In this document: positions 1 through 6,833 of the stretch, in pieces
Position numbering within the stretch: position 1 is the first letter of the stretch
Layout of the letters: each line of letters starts with the position of its first letter
Source: DATFLK01 sp035267815
GTDB taxonomy: Bacteria > Pseudomonadota > Zetaproteobacteria > Mariprofundales > Mariprofundaceae
NCBI GenBank assembly: GCA_035267815.1
Contig: DATFLK010000179.1
Span: forward strand, 1-11,056
Reading direction: 5' to 3'
Length of the DNA: 11,056 bases
The notes under the pieces: model-generated
Told to the model about the DNA's origin: nothing
Seen by the model: the letters and a program-made list of their open reading frames with translations, nothing else
Database searches by the model: none
Position numbers and translations under genes: made by a program

Positions 1-438
1 CACCGACATGCCCTTGATATTGTTCAGTTTCTCGCGGTAGACATTCAGGGAGACACCAAGCTCCCGGGCGATCTCCTCCTCCTCGGCCGGACGCCCGTGC
101 TGCTGCTCAAGCTGCATCAACACCTGCTGCACCTCTTTGGCGGTATCCCGAAGACTCCTCGGCAACCAGTCGAAATCACGCAGATAGTCGATCATGGCGC
201 CGCGAACCCTGTAGGCGACGAAGGTGGAAAACTGAACCCCGCGCCCGCCATCAAAACGGTTGGCCGCATCCAGCAACCCCAGAACACCGGCATTAGTCAG
301 ATCATCAAACTCGATGGAATCCGGCACGCGCTGTATCAACTGGCCGGCGTGATATCGGATCAGGGGAAGGTATTCGTTCAGCAACGCCTCAGGGTTTTCA
401 AGTACGCCCTGCGACTGTTTGCCGTAACCCAGGGTCAT
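1..438 (-). CDS. fliA: RNA polymerase sigma-28 factor FliA, N-terminal part (3' end beyond window)
   Basis: FliA directs RNA polymerase to late flagellar and chemotaxis promoters and is normally held by the anti-sigma factor FlgM until the hook is complete. I translated 146 codons from an ATG at 438 to the left edge; the frame is open and still running at base 1. Residues about 20-90 carry sigma region 2, with EFDDLTNAGVLGLLDAANRF, then FSTFVAYRVRGAMIDYLRD, the core-binding and -10-recognition helices. The DWLPRSLR stretch at about 90-97 is typical of the FliA/WhiG group. Residues about 98-146 are the start of region 3; region 4 (the -35 reader) lies outside the window. The start overlaps the stop of the upstream small gene as ATGA (435-438), and a GGGGAG lies about 11 nt upstream of the ATG. 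Its place at the end of the operon fits a middle-class regulator made together with the export gate. Family assignment is firm. Confidence 0.95.
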   Translation of the reverse strand, partial: MTLGYGKQSQGVLENPEALLNEYLPLIRYHAGQLIQRVPDSIEFDDLTNAGVLGLLDAANRFDGGRGVQFSTFVAYRVRGAMIDYLRDFDWLPRSLRDTAKEVQQVLMQLEQQHGRPAEEEEIARELGVSLNVYREKLNNIKGMSV

Positions 439-656
439 TGACGTGATTGCTCCCCGGAATGCGCCTCTTCCGCCCTACTCAGCCCCCGATCGAGCCAGAC
501 CAGCACCGCCCCGCCCCAGGCCGCAGCAAACGTCAGCACCCCGGTGCGAAGCATTGCCTCGGATATGCTGATATCCATCGGCAGCGATATTGCCATCCCG
601 CACAGAGCACCGATCGAGGCGCCGATGGCCGCCGCATGCTTGACGGGAAGACTCAT
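435..656 (-). CDS. Small two-helix membrane protein of unknown function between flhG and fliA
   Basis: This 73-residue protein is not one I recognise. It is predicted to have two membrane helices, at about residues 7-26 and 35-55, joined by a short acidic turn (MDISISE), followed by a hydrophilic, charged tail of about 18 residues. The first helix has glycines at 12, 16 and 20, a GxxxGxxxG glycine zipper that often mediates tight helix packing; the second has AAAWGG. Evidence that it is a real gene is strong: its ATG overlaps the flhG stop (ATGA, 653-656), its TGA overlaps the fliA start (ATGA, 435-438), and GGAGGG lies 3 nt upstream of the ATG. It has no secretion-gate or anti-sigma motif that I can see. 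Position suggests a role with FlhF/FlhG at the membrane or with FliA control, but that is inference only. Confidence 0.83.
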   Translation of the reverse strand: MSLPVKHAAAIGASIGALCGMAISLPMDISISEAMLRTGVLTFAAAWGGAVLVWLDRGLSRAEEAHSGEQSRQ

Positions 657-1498
657 ACACCCTCCACCGGTTCGGTTTCCAGCCCGGCACGCAGACTGTG
701 CTGCCAGAACAGCTGCAACCTTCCGTCATCCGCACGCCCGACCGGACGCGCCAGCACCTCGCCGAGCAGTTGGTCCAGATGTTCGGAGAATGCAGACCGG
801 CCCTGCAGCAGCCGCTGCAGGCGAATATGCTTCTGAACTTCCGGGCTGGGTGGCAGATGTCCGACATAATCGAGATAGACATCCAGATAGCGATCCGAAA
901 CAGAGAGAAGACGACGGAAGGTCAACTGGGCGTCGAACTCCTCGGCCTGATTGACCAGCACCATAAAACGCCGCACATCACGCTGTTTGGAGAGCACCTT
1001 GATCAGGGCATATGCATCGGTCAGAGAGGTGGGGTCGGGCGTCAATACCACCAAAGCCGCCTGGGCGGATGAGACGAAGTAGAGGACATTGTCGCCAATT
1101 CCCGCGCCGGTATCGACGATCGCCAAATCGTAGTGGCTTCCAATCGACTGCAACTCGTCCAGCAACCGGATCTGCGCCTGAGCGTCCAGCTGGGTCAGTT
1201 CGCTCAGCCCGCTGCCGCCCGGCAACACGTCGAATCCTTCTGAAACAGGAAGGATGATATCGGAGAGCTCGGCACCGCCATGCAACACATCGGCAATCGT
1301 GCCGATCGGAGAGAGACCCAGCATCACATCGACATTGGCCAACCCGAGGTCGGCATCGAGCAACAGGGTCCGTTGTCCCTGTCGGGCCGCATGGGCGGCA
1401 AGGTGGACGGAGACAAAGGTCTTGCCGACACCGCCCTTGCCACTGGCGACAGCGATCACTTTGGGGGCACGGGCTGCCTCTTCATGCGACGCGTTCAT
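653..1498 (-). CDS. flhG: Flagellar number regulator FlhG (FleN/MinD-like ATPase)
   Basis: FlhG/FleN is a MinD-family ATPase that limits the number of flagella, working with FlhF and, in many polar flagellates, with the master regulator FleQ/FlrA. The 281-residue protein has the deviant Walker A GKGGVGKT at 20-27 (signature lysine 21, P-loop lysine 26), the family motif LDADLGLANVDVMLGL at 47-62, and a switch II-like VDTGAGIGD at 128-136. TSLTDAYALIK near 157-167 and the C-terminal GRLQLFWQHSL resemble FleN proteins of Pseudomonas as I remember them, and the length matches. Only about 12 residues precede the first strand, and the DQAxxLR helix that activates FlhF GTPase in other FlhGs is absent. 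The ATG at 1498 overlaps the end of flhF by 17 bp and has GGGAGG 4 nt upstream, which supports this start. Confidence 0.94.
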   Translation of the reverse strand: MNASHEEAARAPKVIAVASGKGGVGKTFVSVHLAAHAARQGQRTLLLDADLGLANVDVMLGLSPIGTIADVLHGGAELSDIILPVSEGFDVLPGGSGLSELTQLDAQAQIRLLDELQSIGSHYDLAIVDTGAGIGDNVLYFVSSAQAALVVLTPDPTSLTDAYALIKVLSKQRDVRRFMVLVNQAEEFDAQLTFRRLLSVSDRYLDVYLDYVGHLPPSPEVQKHIRLQRLLQGRSAFSEHLDQLLGEVLARPVGRADDGRLQLFWQHSLRAGLETEPVEGV

Positions 1499-2552
1499 GT
1501 GTCCTCCCTAACGCCTCCCTCTCCCGACTGGAAAGCAGACTCATCAATGATTTTGGCGACAGCCATCCCAGATGGTCCGGCACTTCCGGCCCGAAACTGC
1601 AATACGATAATGGCAGAGACGAGGCCACTGCAAGGTTAACCACCTTACCCGGTCTCGCCGTTTCATCAAGCTTGCTGAATACCAAATCGGTCGGCGAGAA
1701 GCACGCAGCGACTTGATTCATAGCCATGCTCTCCTCTTCATCAAGATTGGCCGGCATCACCAGAAAACGTCGTGTGGCGGGGAGGCGCTCCATCTGTTCG
1801 GCGAGCTGCTGTAACTTCCGGGGGCGCTGGCAGCAGATCCCTTCGCTGTCGATCAGCAGCAAATCCGCTGCCGCCACATCCTTGCCAGCACAGACCTTCT
1901 CCGCCTCCTGCTCGTTACGTGCCGTCAGGAACGGAATCCCCAGAATATCGGCATAGGCCGACAGCTGGGCGTTGGCCGCAATACGATCCATATCCAGACT
2001 CAGCAGGGCAACGGAGACGCCCTTGAGGCTGAAATGGGTGGCGAGCCTGGCCGCCATCAGTGTCTTACCGCCGCCGCTGGGACCGAACAGCGTCACCACC
2101 TCGCGCCTCTTCTTCGGTTCCAGGCGCGGTCCCCACTGTATCAATCCGGAGTCGGGTAGCATCCCCTCAGCATAAGCCGGAGCCAGCTCATAGGCATAAT
2201 TGGGCGCCGTTCCGAGCTTGATCAGTGTATCGAAGCCCTGCCTGGCAGGCGCATCCAGGCTGTTGCGCAACCCGGCCACATCCTGTCGCGCCAGACCATC
2301 GATGAGCCGCTCCAGACGCGATACGGTATGCAGGAAAGCGGGAGGCTCACTGTTACGTGGCGCAGACCCCCCCTGCATCGGCGGCTCGGGGGGGACCGGT
2401 TGATCCACTGCGGCATAGACCTTCCACTGTTTCCCTCCCTGGCCATCGGGCTCGGCCTGACGATCCAGAATGAGGGCATCCGGCCCCAGGGCCTCGCGCA
2501 CCTGCGCCAGGGCCTCGTGCAGTTGAGATGCGGTAAACACCTTAAGCTGCAT
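1482..2552 (-). CDS. flhF: Flagellar biosynthesis SRP-type GTPase FlhF, with altered GTPase motifs
   Basis: FlhF is an SRP-family GTPase (relative of Ffh and FtsY) that marks the cell pole and recruits early flagellar parts. The 356-residue protein begins with the FlhF-type B domain (MQLKVFTA, then VREALGPDALIL), followed by a proline-rich linker (about 50-75), an N-domain (about 75-145) and the G domain (about 150-345). G1 is GPSGGGKT at 157-164; the G2 region keeps D188, R190 and QL at 196-197; G4 is SKLDE at 293-297. Two motifs depart from the family: G3, usually DTAGR, is DSEGI at 235-239, and the GQ of the G5 region is GP near 321-322. Nucleotide binding looks possible but hydrolysis may be impaired. 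The start overlaps flhA by 11 bp and has no clear Shine-Dalgarno, so reinitiation after flhA is likely. The linker is coded by a stretch with a C7 and a G7 run. Confidence 0.93.
   Translation of the reverse strand: MQLKVFTASQLHEALAQVREALGPDALILDRQAEPDGQGGKQWKVYAAVDQPVPPEPPMQGGSAPRNSEPPAFLHTVSRLERLIDGLARQDVAGLRNSLDAPARQGFDTLIKLGTAPNYAYELAPAYAEGMLPDSGLIQWGPRLEPKKRREVVTLFGPSGGGKTLMAARLATHFSLKGVSVALLSLDMDRIAANAQLSAYADILGIPFLTARNEQEAEKVCAGKDVAAADLLLIDSEGICCQRPRKLQQLAEQMERLPATRRFLVMPANLDEEESMAMNQVAACFSPTDLVFSKLDETARPGKVVNLAVASSLPLSYCSFGPEVPDHLGWLSPKSLMSLLSSREREALGRTHERVA
1502..1509 (-). promoter_or_regulatory. Shine-Dalgarno site of flhG
   Basis: On the minus strand AGGGAGGA ends 3 nt before the ATG at 1498, with core GGAGG 4 nt away. 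It lies inside the last codons of flhF and fixes the flhG start despite the 17-bp overlap. Confidence 0.7.
2367..2394. repeat. Paired C7 and G7 homopolymer runs inside flhF
   Basis: Plus-strand bases 2367-2373 are seven C and 2388-2394 are seven G, 14 bases apart. Both lie in the proline/glycine-rich linker of FlhF (about residues 51-63) and could pair as a short hairpin. They may simply reflect Pro (CCC) and Gly (GGG) codons, but slippage in either run would put flhF out of frame. Confidence 0.6.
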
Positions 2553-4626
2553 CGTGCAAACCGATCGATGCCAGACTCTTCACCATAATATGGTCGGGTA
2601 GTTCGGCAATCGAAAGAACCGCCACCCGCTTCATCGACTGCATCAATGCACGCGACAACAGGGGACGAAGACGCGGTGTGGTCAGCACCATGGGAACATC
2701 GACTTCATGCCGAGAGATCTCCTCCGAGAAACGGGTCACAAGCCGTTGCCACTGCGCCATTTCGAGCGGTAGCTGCAGATCCGGCTGGGCACTCAGTCGC
2801 TCCCCGATCTCCGCCTCCACCTCCGGCGCCAAGGTGAACACCGCCAGCTCGCCGTTGGGCATCAAATAGGGCTGCACGATACTCCGTCCCAACCTCATGC
2901 GTACCGCCTCCGCCAATACGGCCGGATCCTTCTGTGTCTCGACCAGGTCGCCAAGTATCTCGAGAATCAGGGAGAGATCGCGTATCGGCACCCACTCGGC
3001 AAGCAGACGCTGCAGCACCTGCTGCAGCAGTCCCAGCGAGATCACGCCCGGCACCAGGTCGTCCACCAGCCGCGGATGACGCTCGGCCAGTGCATCGAGC
3101 ATCTCACGCACCTGTGTCCGGTCCAGAATCTCATAGGCATGCCGCCTGAGCAGCTCGTTTAGGTGCGTGACAATTACCGTTGCCGGATCCACCACCGTAT
3201 AGCCGGACAGTTCGGCCTGCTGCCGCTGATCCGCACCGATCCACAGAGCGGGAAGACCGAATGCCGGCTCTTCGGTCGGCGTGCCCTCGATGCCGGCACC
3301 CGTGGCATCCCCCTCGAGCGCCAACAGATGGCGGGGACGAATCTCGCCACGAGCGATCTCCGCACTGCGAACCATTACACGGTAGTCCCCGACGCCCAGC
3401 TGAAGATTATCCTTGATATGCACCGGCGGCACGACAAACCCGATCTCCTTGGCCACCTGGCGACGCATCGCCTGCAGCCGATCCAGCAGGCCACCATCCT
3501 GTTTGGACTCCACCATATCGATCAGCCCATAACCCACTTCCAGCAGTACCGGGTCGATATCGAAAAGCTCCGTCAGGGACGGCGTGGCCGGTGCAGGTAC
3601 CGCCTCCTGCTCCAGATCCGGTTCCGCTTCGGTCTGCTCCTCGCTCTTCTGCCCGTACTGATACCAAGCAAACGCCCCCACGCCGGCGCCGAGCATCAGG
3701 AAAGGCACGAAGGGCAACCCGGGCACCAGACTCAACAGCAGCAGGGCGCCGGTGGTCACCTGATAGACACGGGGATGCTGCGTGAACTGGAAGGACAGCT
3801 CCTTGGGCAGCGTGGCACCGCTGCCGGCCCGTGTAATCAGCACGCCGGCACCGGTGGAGATCACTAGGGCGGGGATCTGCGAGACGAGACCGTCGCCCAC
3901 GGTCAGGATACTGTAGTTAACGACCGCCTGATGGATGTCCATGCCCTGCTGTATGGTACCGATCAGAAGTCCGCCGATCAGGTTGATGGCGGTGATCATC
4001 AGACCGGCCACCGCGTCACCACGCACAAATTTACTGGCACCGTCCATGGAACCGTAAAATTCAGCCTCCTGCTCGACACTCCTGCGCCGGCTCCTGGCCT
4101 CCTTGTCGTCAATCAGGCCGGCATTGAGATCGGCATCGATCGCCATCTGCTTGCCCGGCATGGCATCGAGAGTGAACCGGGCCGCCACCTCGGCAATACG
4201 GGTCGCGCCCTTGGTAATCACCACAAAGTTGATCAGCACCAGGATCAGAAAGACCACCAGACCGACCAGCATGTTGCCGCCGACCACAAACTGGCCAAAG
4301 CTTTCGATCACATGGCCGGCGGCGGTCGGCCCTTCGTTACCGTGAAGAAGAATCAGACGCGTGGTGGCCACATTCAGGGCCAAGCGGAACAGTGTGGTCA
4401 GCAGCAGCATCGACGGGAAGACGGAGAAGTCGAGCGGCCTCAGCACATAGACTGCTGTCAGCAGCACCACCACCCCGATGGTGATGTTGGTGGCCAGCAG
4501 CATGTCCATCAACCATGTCGGCAGCGGGATGACCATAATCATCAGCACGGCCAACACGCCCGCGGCGAGCATGATGTCGGTATGACGTCCGAAACGCTGC
4601 ATCATCATCGTCGCCACTGCTTGCAT
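2542..4626 (-). CDS. flhA: Flagellar type III export gate protein FlhA
   Basis: FlhA is the large inner-membrane subunit of the flagellar export gate; its cytoplasmic ring docks chaperone-substrate complexes and its membrane part takes part in proton-driven export. The 694 residues match the family length (about 690). About eight membrane segments are visible before residue 325. The FHIPEP-family signature is at about 140-172, with ATRIAEVAARFTLDAMPGKQ followed by MAIDADLNAGLID, then GDAVAGL at 203-209, whose Asp corresponds to the conserved functional Asp208 region of enteric FlhA. An acidic, proline-containing linker (about 327-350) leads to the cytoplasmic domain, which is complete. The ATG at 4626 lies 1 bp after the flhB stop and has GGGAGGAG 6 nt upstream, favouring Met1 over Met7-9. 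It overlaps flhF by 11 bp at its end. Confidence 0.97.
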   Translation of the reverse strand: MQAVATMMMQRFGRHTDIMLAAGVLAVLMIMVIPLPTWLMDMLLATNITIGVVVLLTAVYVLRPLDFSVFPSMLLLTTLFRLALNVATTRLILLHGNEGPTAAGHVIESFGQFVVGGNMLVGLVVFLILVLINFVVITKGATRIAEVAARFTLDAMPGKQMAIDADLNAGLIDDKEARSRRRSVEQEAEFYGSMDGASKFVRGDAVAGLMITAINLIGGLLIGTIQQGMDIHQAVVNYSILTVGDGLVSQIPALVISTGAGVLITRAGSGATLPKELSFQFTQHPRVYQVTTGALLLLSLVPGLPFVPFLMLGAGVGAFAWYQYGQKSEEQTEAEPDLEQEAVPAPATPSLTELFDIDPVLLEVGYGLIDMVESKQDGGLLDRLQAMRRQVAKEIGFVVPPVHIKDNLQLGVGDYRVMVRSAEIARGEIRPRHLLALEGDATGAGIEGTPTEEPAFGLPALWIGADQRQQAELSGYTVVDPATVIVTHLNELLRRHAYEILDRTQVREMLDALAERHPRLVDDLVPGVISLGLLQQVLQRLLAEWVPIRDLSLILEILGDLVETQKDPAVLAEAVRMRLGRSIVQPYLMPNGELAVFTLAPEVEAEIGERLSAQPDLQLPLEMAQWQRLVTRFSEEISRHEVDVPMVLTTPRLRPLLSRALMQSMKRVAVLSIAELPDHIMVKSLASIGLHDAA

Positions 4627-4627
4627 A

Positions 4628-5713
4628 TCAGGCTCCTCCCGTCGGCTGTGCGCCCTTCATGCGATACACCTCTGCCAGAATCAGGGCTACGGCTTCGTAT
4701 AGATGCTCGGGGATGACATCCCCCAGCTTGACCACCTTAAACAAGGATCGGGCCAAAGGCTTGTTCTCACGAATCGGCACGCCGTTCTCACGGGCCACTC
4801 GCCGAATCTGTTCGGCTACCGTACCCTGCCCCTTGGCGATCACTTTCGGCGCCCCTGCGCCCCCCTGTTCATAGGACAGCGCTACCGCGATATGGGTCGG
4901 GTTGGTGACCACCACATCCGCTTTGGGAACGTCTGCCATCATCCTCGAACGCGCCTGTTCCGACTGGATACGGCGGATTTTCGCCTTCACATGGGGGTCG
5001 CCTTCACTGTCCTTATGCTCGTCCCGGATCTCCTTCTTCGACATACGCAGTGACTTCGCATACTCCCAGCGCTGATAGAGCACGTCCGCCAGCGCGATGA
5101 AGAAAAAGATCACGGCGACGCTACTGGCCAGCTTGAGGCTGCCGGAGGCGGCCAGTCGCCCGATATCGACCGGCGCCTCACGCATGGCATGAAAAAGCTG
5201 GGGCCACAGACCGCCAAAGATCATCCAACATGCCAAAGAAATGACACACAGCTTCAACACCGATTTGACCAGCTCGGCCAGGGCCTTTGTCGAGAACAAC
5301 TTTTTCATCCCCTCGATCGGATTAAGCTTACTGAATTTGGGTGTAAGCGCCTCGACACTGAAGACAGGGCCGGTCACCAGCACGGTGGCAAGGACACCAA
5401 GAAGCATGAGCGGAATCGCAAGTGGCAAGACAACCGCCGCCATATCCTTGCCAACCATCTCCATCAAGGCACGCATCCCCTGACCTGTGGCGTCGAGCTG
5501 CACCTGCCCCGAGAGGAAGTCACGCATCATGCCGGCCATTCTCGACACCATATAGGCGCCAATACCAGTCACACCCAAGGAGCCGGCGGCAAGGAAGGCG
5601 ATCGCTGTAGAGGGCTCTCGACTTGTCGGCACCTGCCCTTTCTTGCGTGCATCCTCGATGCGTTTGGGGGTCGCCTCTTCGGTTTGTTGGCTTTTATCCT
5701 GATCCTCGGCCAT
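4628..5713 (-). CDS. flhB: Flagellar type III export switch protein FlhB
   Basis: FlhB is an integral export-gate protein that switches secretion from rod/hook substrates to filament substrates after cleaving itself. The 361-residue protein starts with the charged family N-terminus (DKSQQTEEATPKRIEDARKKGQ), followed by four hydrophobic segments at about 35-58, 90-115, 150-170 and 192-215. It then has a basic cytoplasmic linker and the autocleavage motif NPTH at 271-274, where cleavage occurs between Asn and Pro. The cytoplasmic domain after the cleavage site continues to residue 361 and looks complete. All key residues are present, so I see no reason to doubt normal switching. The ATG directly abuts the fliR stop (TAG-ATG with no spacer), with only a weak purine-rich site upstream, so translation is probably coupled to fliR. 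Confidence 0.97.
   Translation of the reverse strand: MAEDQDKSQQTEEATPKRIEDARKKGQVPTSREPSTAIAFLAAGSLGVTGIGAYMVSRMAGMMRDFLSGQVQLDATGQGMRALMEMVGKDMAAVVLPLAIPLMLLGVLATVLVTGPVFSVEALTPKFSKLNPIEGMKKLFSTKALAELVKSVLKLCVISLACWMIFGGLWPQLFHAMREAPVDIGRLAASGSLKLASSVAVIFFFIALADVLYQRWEYAKSLRMSKKEIRDEHKDSEGDPHVKAKIRRIQSEQARSRMMADVPKADVVVTNPTHIAVALSYEQGGAGAPKVIAKGQGTVAEQIRRVARENGVPIRENKPLARSLFKVVKLGDVIPEHLYEAVALILAEVYRMKGAQPTGGA
4633..4640 (-). promoter_or_regulatory. Shine-Dalgarno site of flhA
   Basis: Minus-strand GGGAGGAG ends 6 nt before the flhA ATG at 4626, inside the last codons of flhB. It is among the strongest ribosome binding sites in the window and selects the first Met over the cluster of Met codons at residues 7-9. 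Confidence 0.7.
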
Positions 5714-6496
5714 CTATCGACCCGCCATGGCATGCAGAAGCAGCGCCGTGCTATGCCCCAGACCCGCGAAGTTGTCCTTGACCAGAATGGCGAAGGCCGG
5801 TAGCGACAGCGCAAAAGCGAGTAACCCGACCCCCACCAGTAACGGAAAGCTGACGAAGAAGACCTGGATCTGCGGCACCGCACGGGAGACGAGGCCCAAC
5901 GCCACATTGAGAAACAGCATCAGCAACAGCACCGGCGCCACGAGCCTCAATGCGGTCACGAACATACCGGCGGCGGCATGATTGAGGACCTGCCATCCAT
6001 GAAACGACCATGAGGCCCCGATCGGAAGCAGAGCAAAGGAGTTGGAGATCGCAAAGAGAAAGATATGGTGAGCGCCCACCGCCAGCCACACCAGCATCGC
6101 AACGGTCGAGGCGAATTGACCGGTCACCGCCCCCTGACTCGACGTAATGGGATCGAAGATATTGGCGACCGCCAGGCCCATCTGATAGCTGATCACCTGC
6201 CCGGCCATCTGGGCCGCTGCGAAGATCAACTGCGCAAGGAGTGCCAACATCCCGGCAATCAGAATCTCCTTGATCTCCAACGCCGCCAAACCGATGACAC
6301 TGGCCGGTAATGCCGGCACATGACGGACAACCAGCGGATAGATCACCAGACTCAACAGGGCAGCCAGACCGATCTTGGTCGGGGCTGGCACCATCGCCTG
6401 CCCCAACACCGGCAGCATGATGATAATCAGACTGATGCGGGTAAACACGAGCAATGCCGCCATCAAGGAGTGCAGATCGAGAGTCGGGAAATCCAT
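5714..6496 (-). CDS. fliR: Flagellar export gate protein FliR
   Basis: FliR belongs to the FliP-FliQ-FliR core that forms the export channel in the flagellar basal body. The 260-residue product matches the family length and is strongly hydrophobic, with about six membrane segments (roughly residues 10-31, 41-60, 66-93, 128-150, 177-200 and 212-238). The region GLVSRAVPQIQVFFVSFPL at about 201-219 corresponds to the conserved FliR stretch with SR-x-x-PQ, and GLAVANIFDP near 107-116 is also typical. The start at 6496 lies 13 bp after the fliQ stop; the Shine-Dalgarno is weak. The TAG stop touches the flhB ATG. A fused FliR-FlhB exists in some bacteria, but here the two are clearly separated by a stop codon. 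Confidence 0.96.
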   Translation of the reverse strand: MDFPTLDLHSLMAALLVFTRISLIIIMLPVLGQAMVPAPTKIGLAALLSLVIYPLVVRHVPALPASVIGLAALEIKEILIAGMLALLAQLIFAAAQMAGQVISYQMGLAVANIFDPITSSQGAVTGQFASTVAMLVWLAVGAHHIFLFAISNSFALLPIGASWSFHGWQVLNHAAAGMFVTALRLVAPVLLLMLFLNVALGLVSRAVPQIQVFFVSFPLLVGVGLLAFALSLPAFAILVKDNFAGLGHSTALLLHAMAGR

Positions 6497-6509
6497 ACTG
6501 CCGGAACCG

Positions 6510-6779
6510 CTAGTGCGTCAGATTGGGAATATCATGCATCAGCTGTCGGGTGAACATCACCATTTTCTGGGTCATCCACGGGGCGGCCAGTGTCAGCGTG
6601 ACGAAGACTGCAATCATCTTCGGCACAAAGGTCAGCGTCATCTCCTGAATCTGCGTAACGGCCTGAAAAAGCGATATCACGACACCGACCAGCAGCGCCA
6701 CCAGCAATGCCGGCAATGAAAGCATCAACACCATGTAGAGCCCCTGCGTGGCAATCTGAATCGTCATGTCTGCATTCAT
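6510..6779 (-). CDS. fliQ: Flagellar export gate protein FliQ
   Basis: FliQ is a small two-helix subunit of the FliPQR export channel; several copies pack around FliP and FliR. The product has 89 residues, the same length as enteric FliQ. It has helices at about 12-38 and 50-75, with the conserved central segment SLFQAVTQIQEMTLTFVPKM (about 36-55). Met1 at 6779 aligns better with other FliQ N-termini than Met5. fliP, which normally lies directly upstream, is not here: cheR is instead, 54 bp away. That gap is the largest in the window and holds a sigma-54-like sequence, so fliQ may begin its own transcription unit. Confidence 0.96.
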   Translation of the reverse strand: MNADMTIQIATQGLYMVLMLSLPALLVALLVGVVISLFQAVTQIQEMTLTFVPKMIAVFVTLTLAAPWMTQKMVMFTRQLMHDIPNLTH

Positions 6780-6791
6780 AACACCCAGAAA

Positions 6792-6806
6792 GCAAGCTGG
6801 AGGCCA
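6792..6806 (-). promoter_or_regulatory. Possible sigma-54 (-24/-12) promoter upstream of fliQ
   Basis: The minus strand reads TGGC-N7-TTGC followed by T, with the exact spacing of the sigma-54 consensus (TGGCAC-N5-TTGC). The two bases after TGGC are CT rather than AC. It sits in the 54-bp cheR-fliQ gap, the only place in the window with room for a promoter. Against it, the expected transcription start would fall about 1-2 nt before the fliQ ATG, leaving almost no leader. No activator site was found, and chance matches of this quality are not rare over 11 kb. Confidence 0.35.
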
Positions 6807-6833
6807 ACAAGAACGGAAACATCCGAAGAGCGG

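Noticed and set aside
97..441. Plus-strand open frame of 114 codons at the left end
   Set aside because: The opposite strand encodes an unmistakable FliA sigma region 2; the plus frame is its shadow.
2366..2395. C7/G7 hairpin as a transcription terminator
   Set aside because: It is inside the flhF coding sequence, has a 14-base loop and no T-run after it on either strand.
3163..4716. Two long plus-strand open frames (234 and 261 codons) opposite flhA
   Set aside because: They are His/Gln/Arg-rich shadows of the conserved FlhA frame with no recognisable motif.
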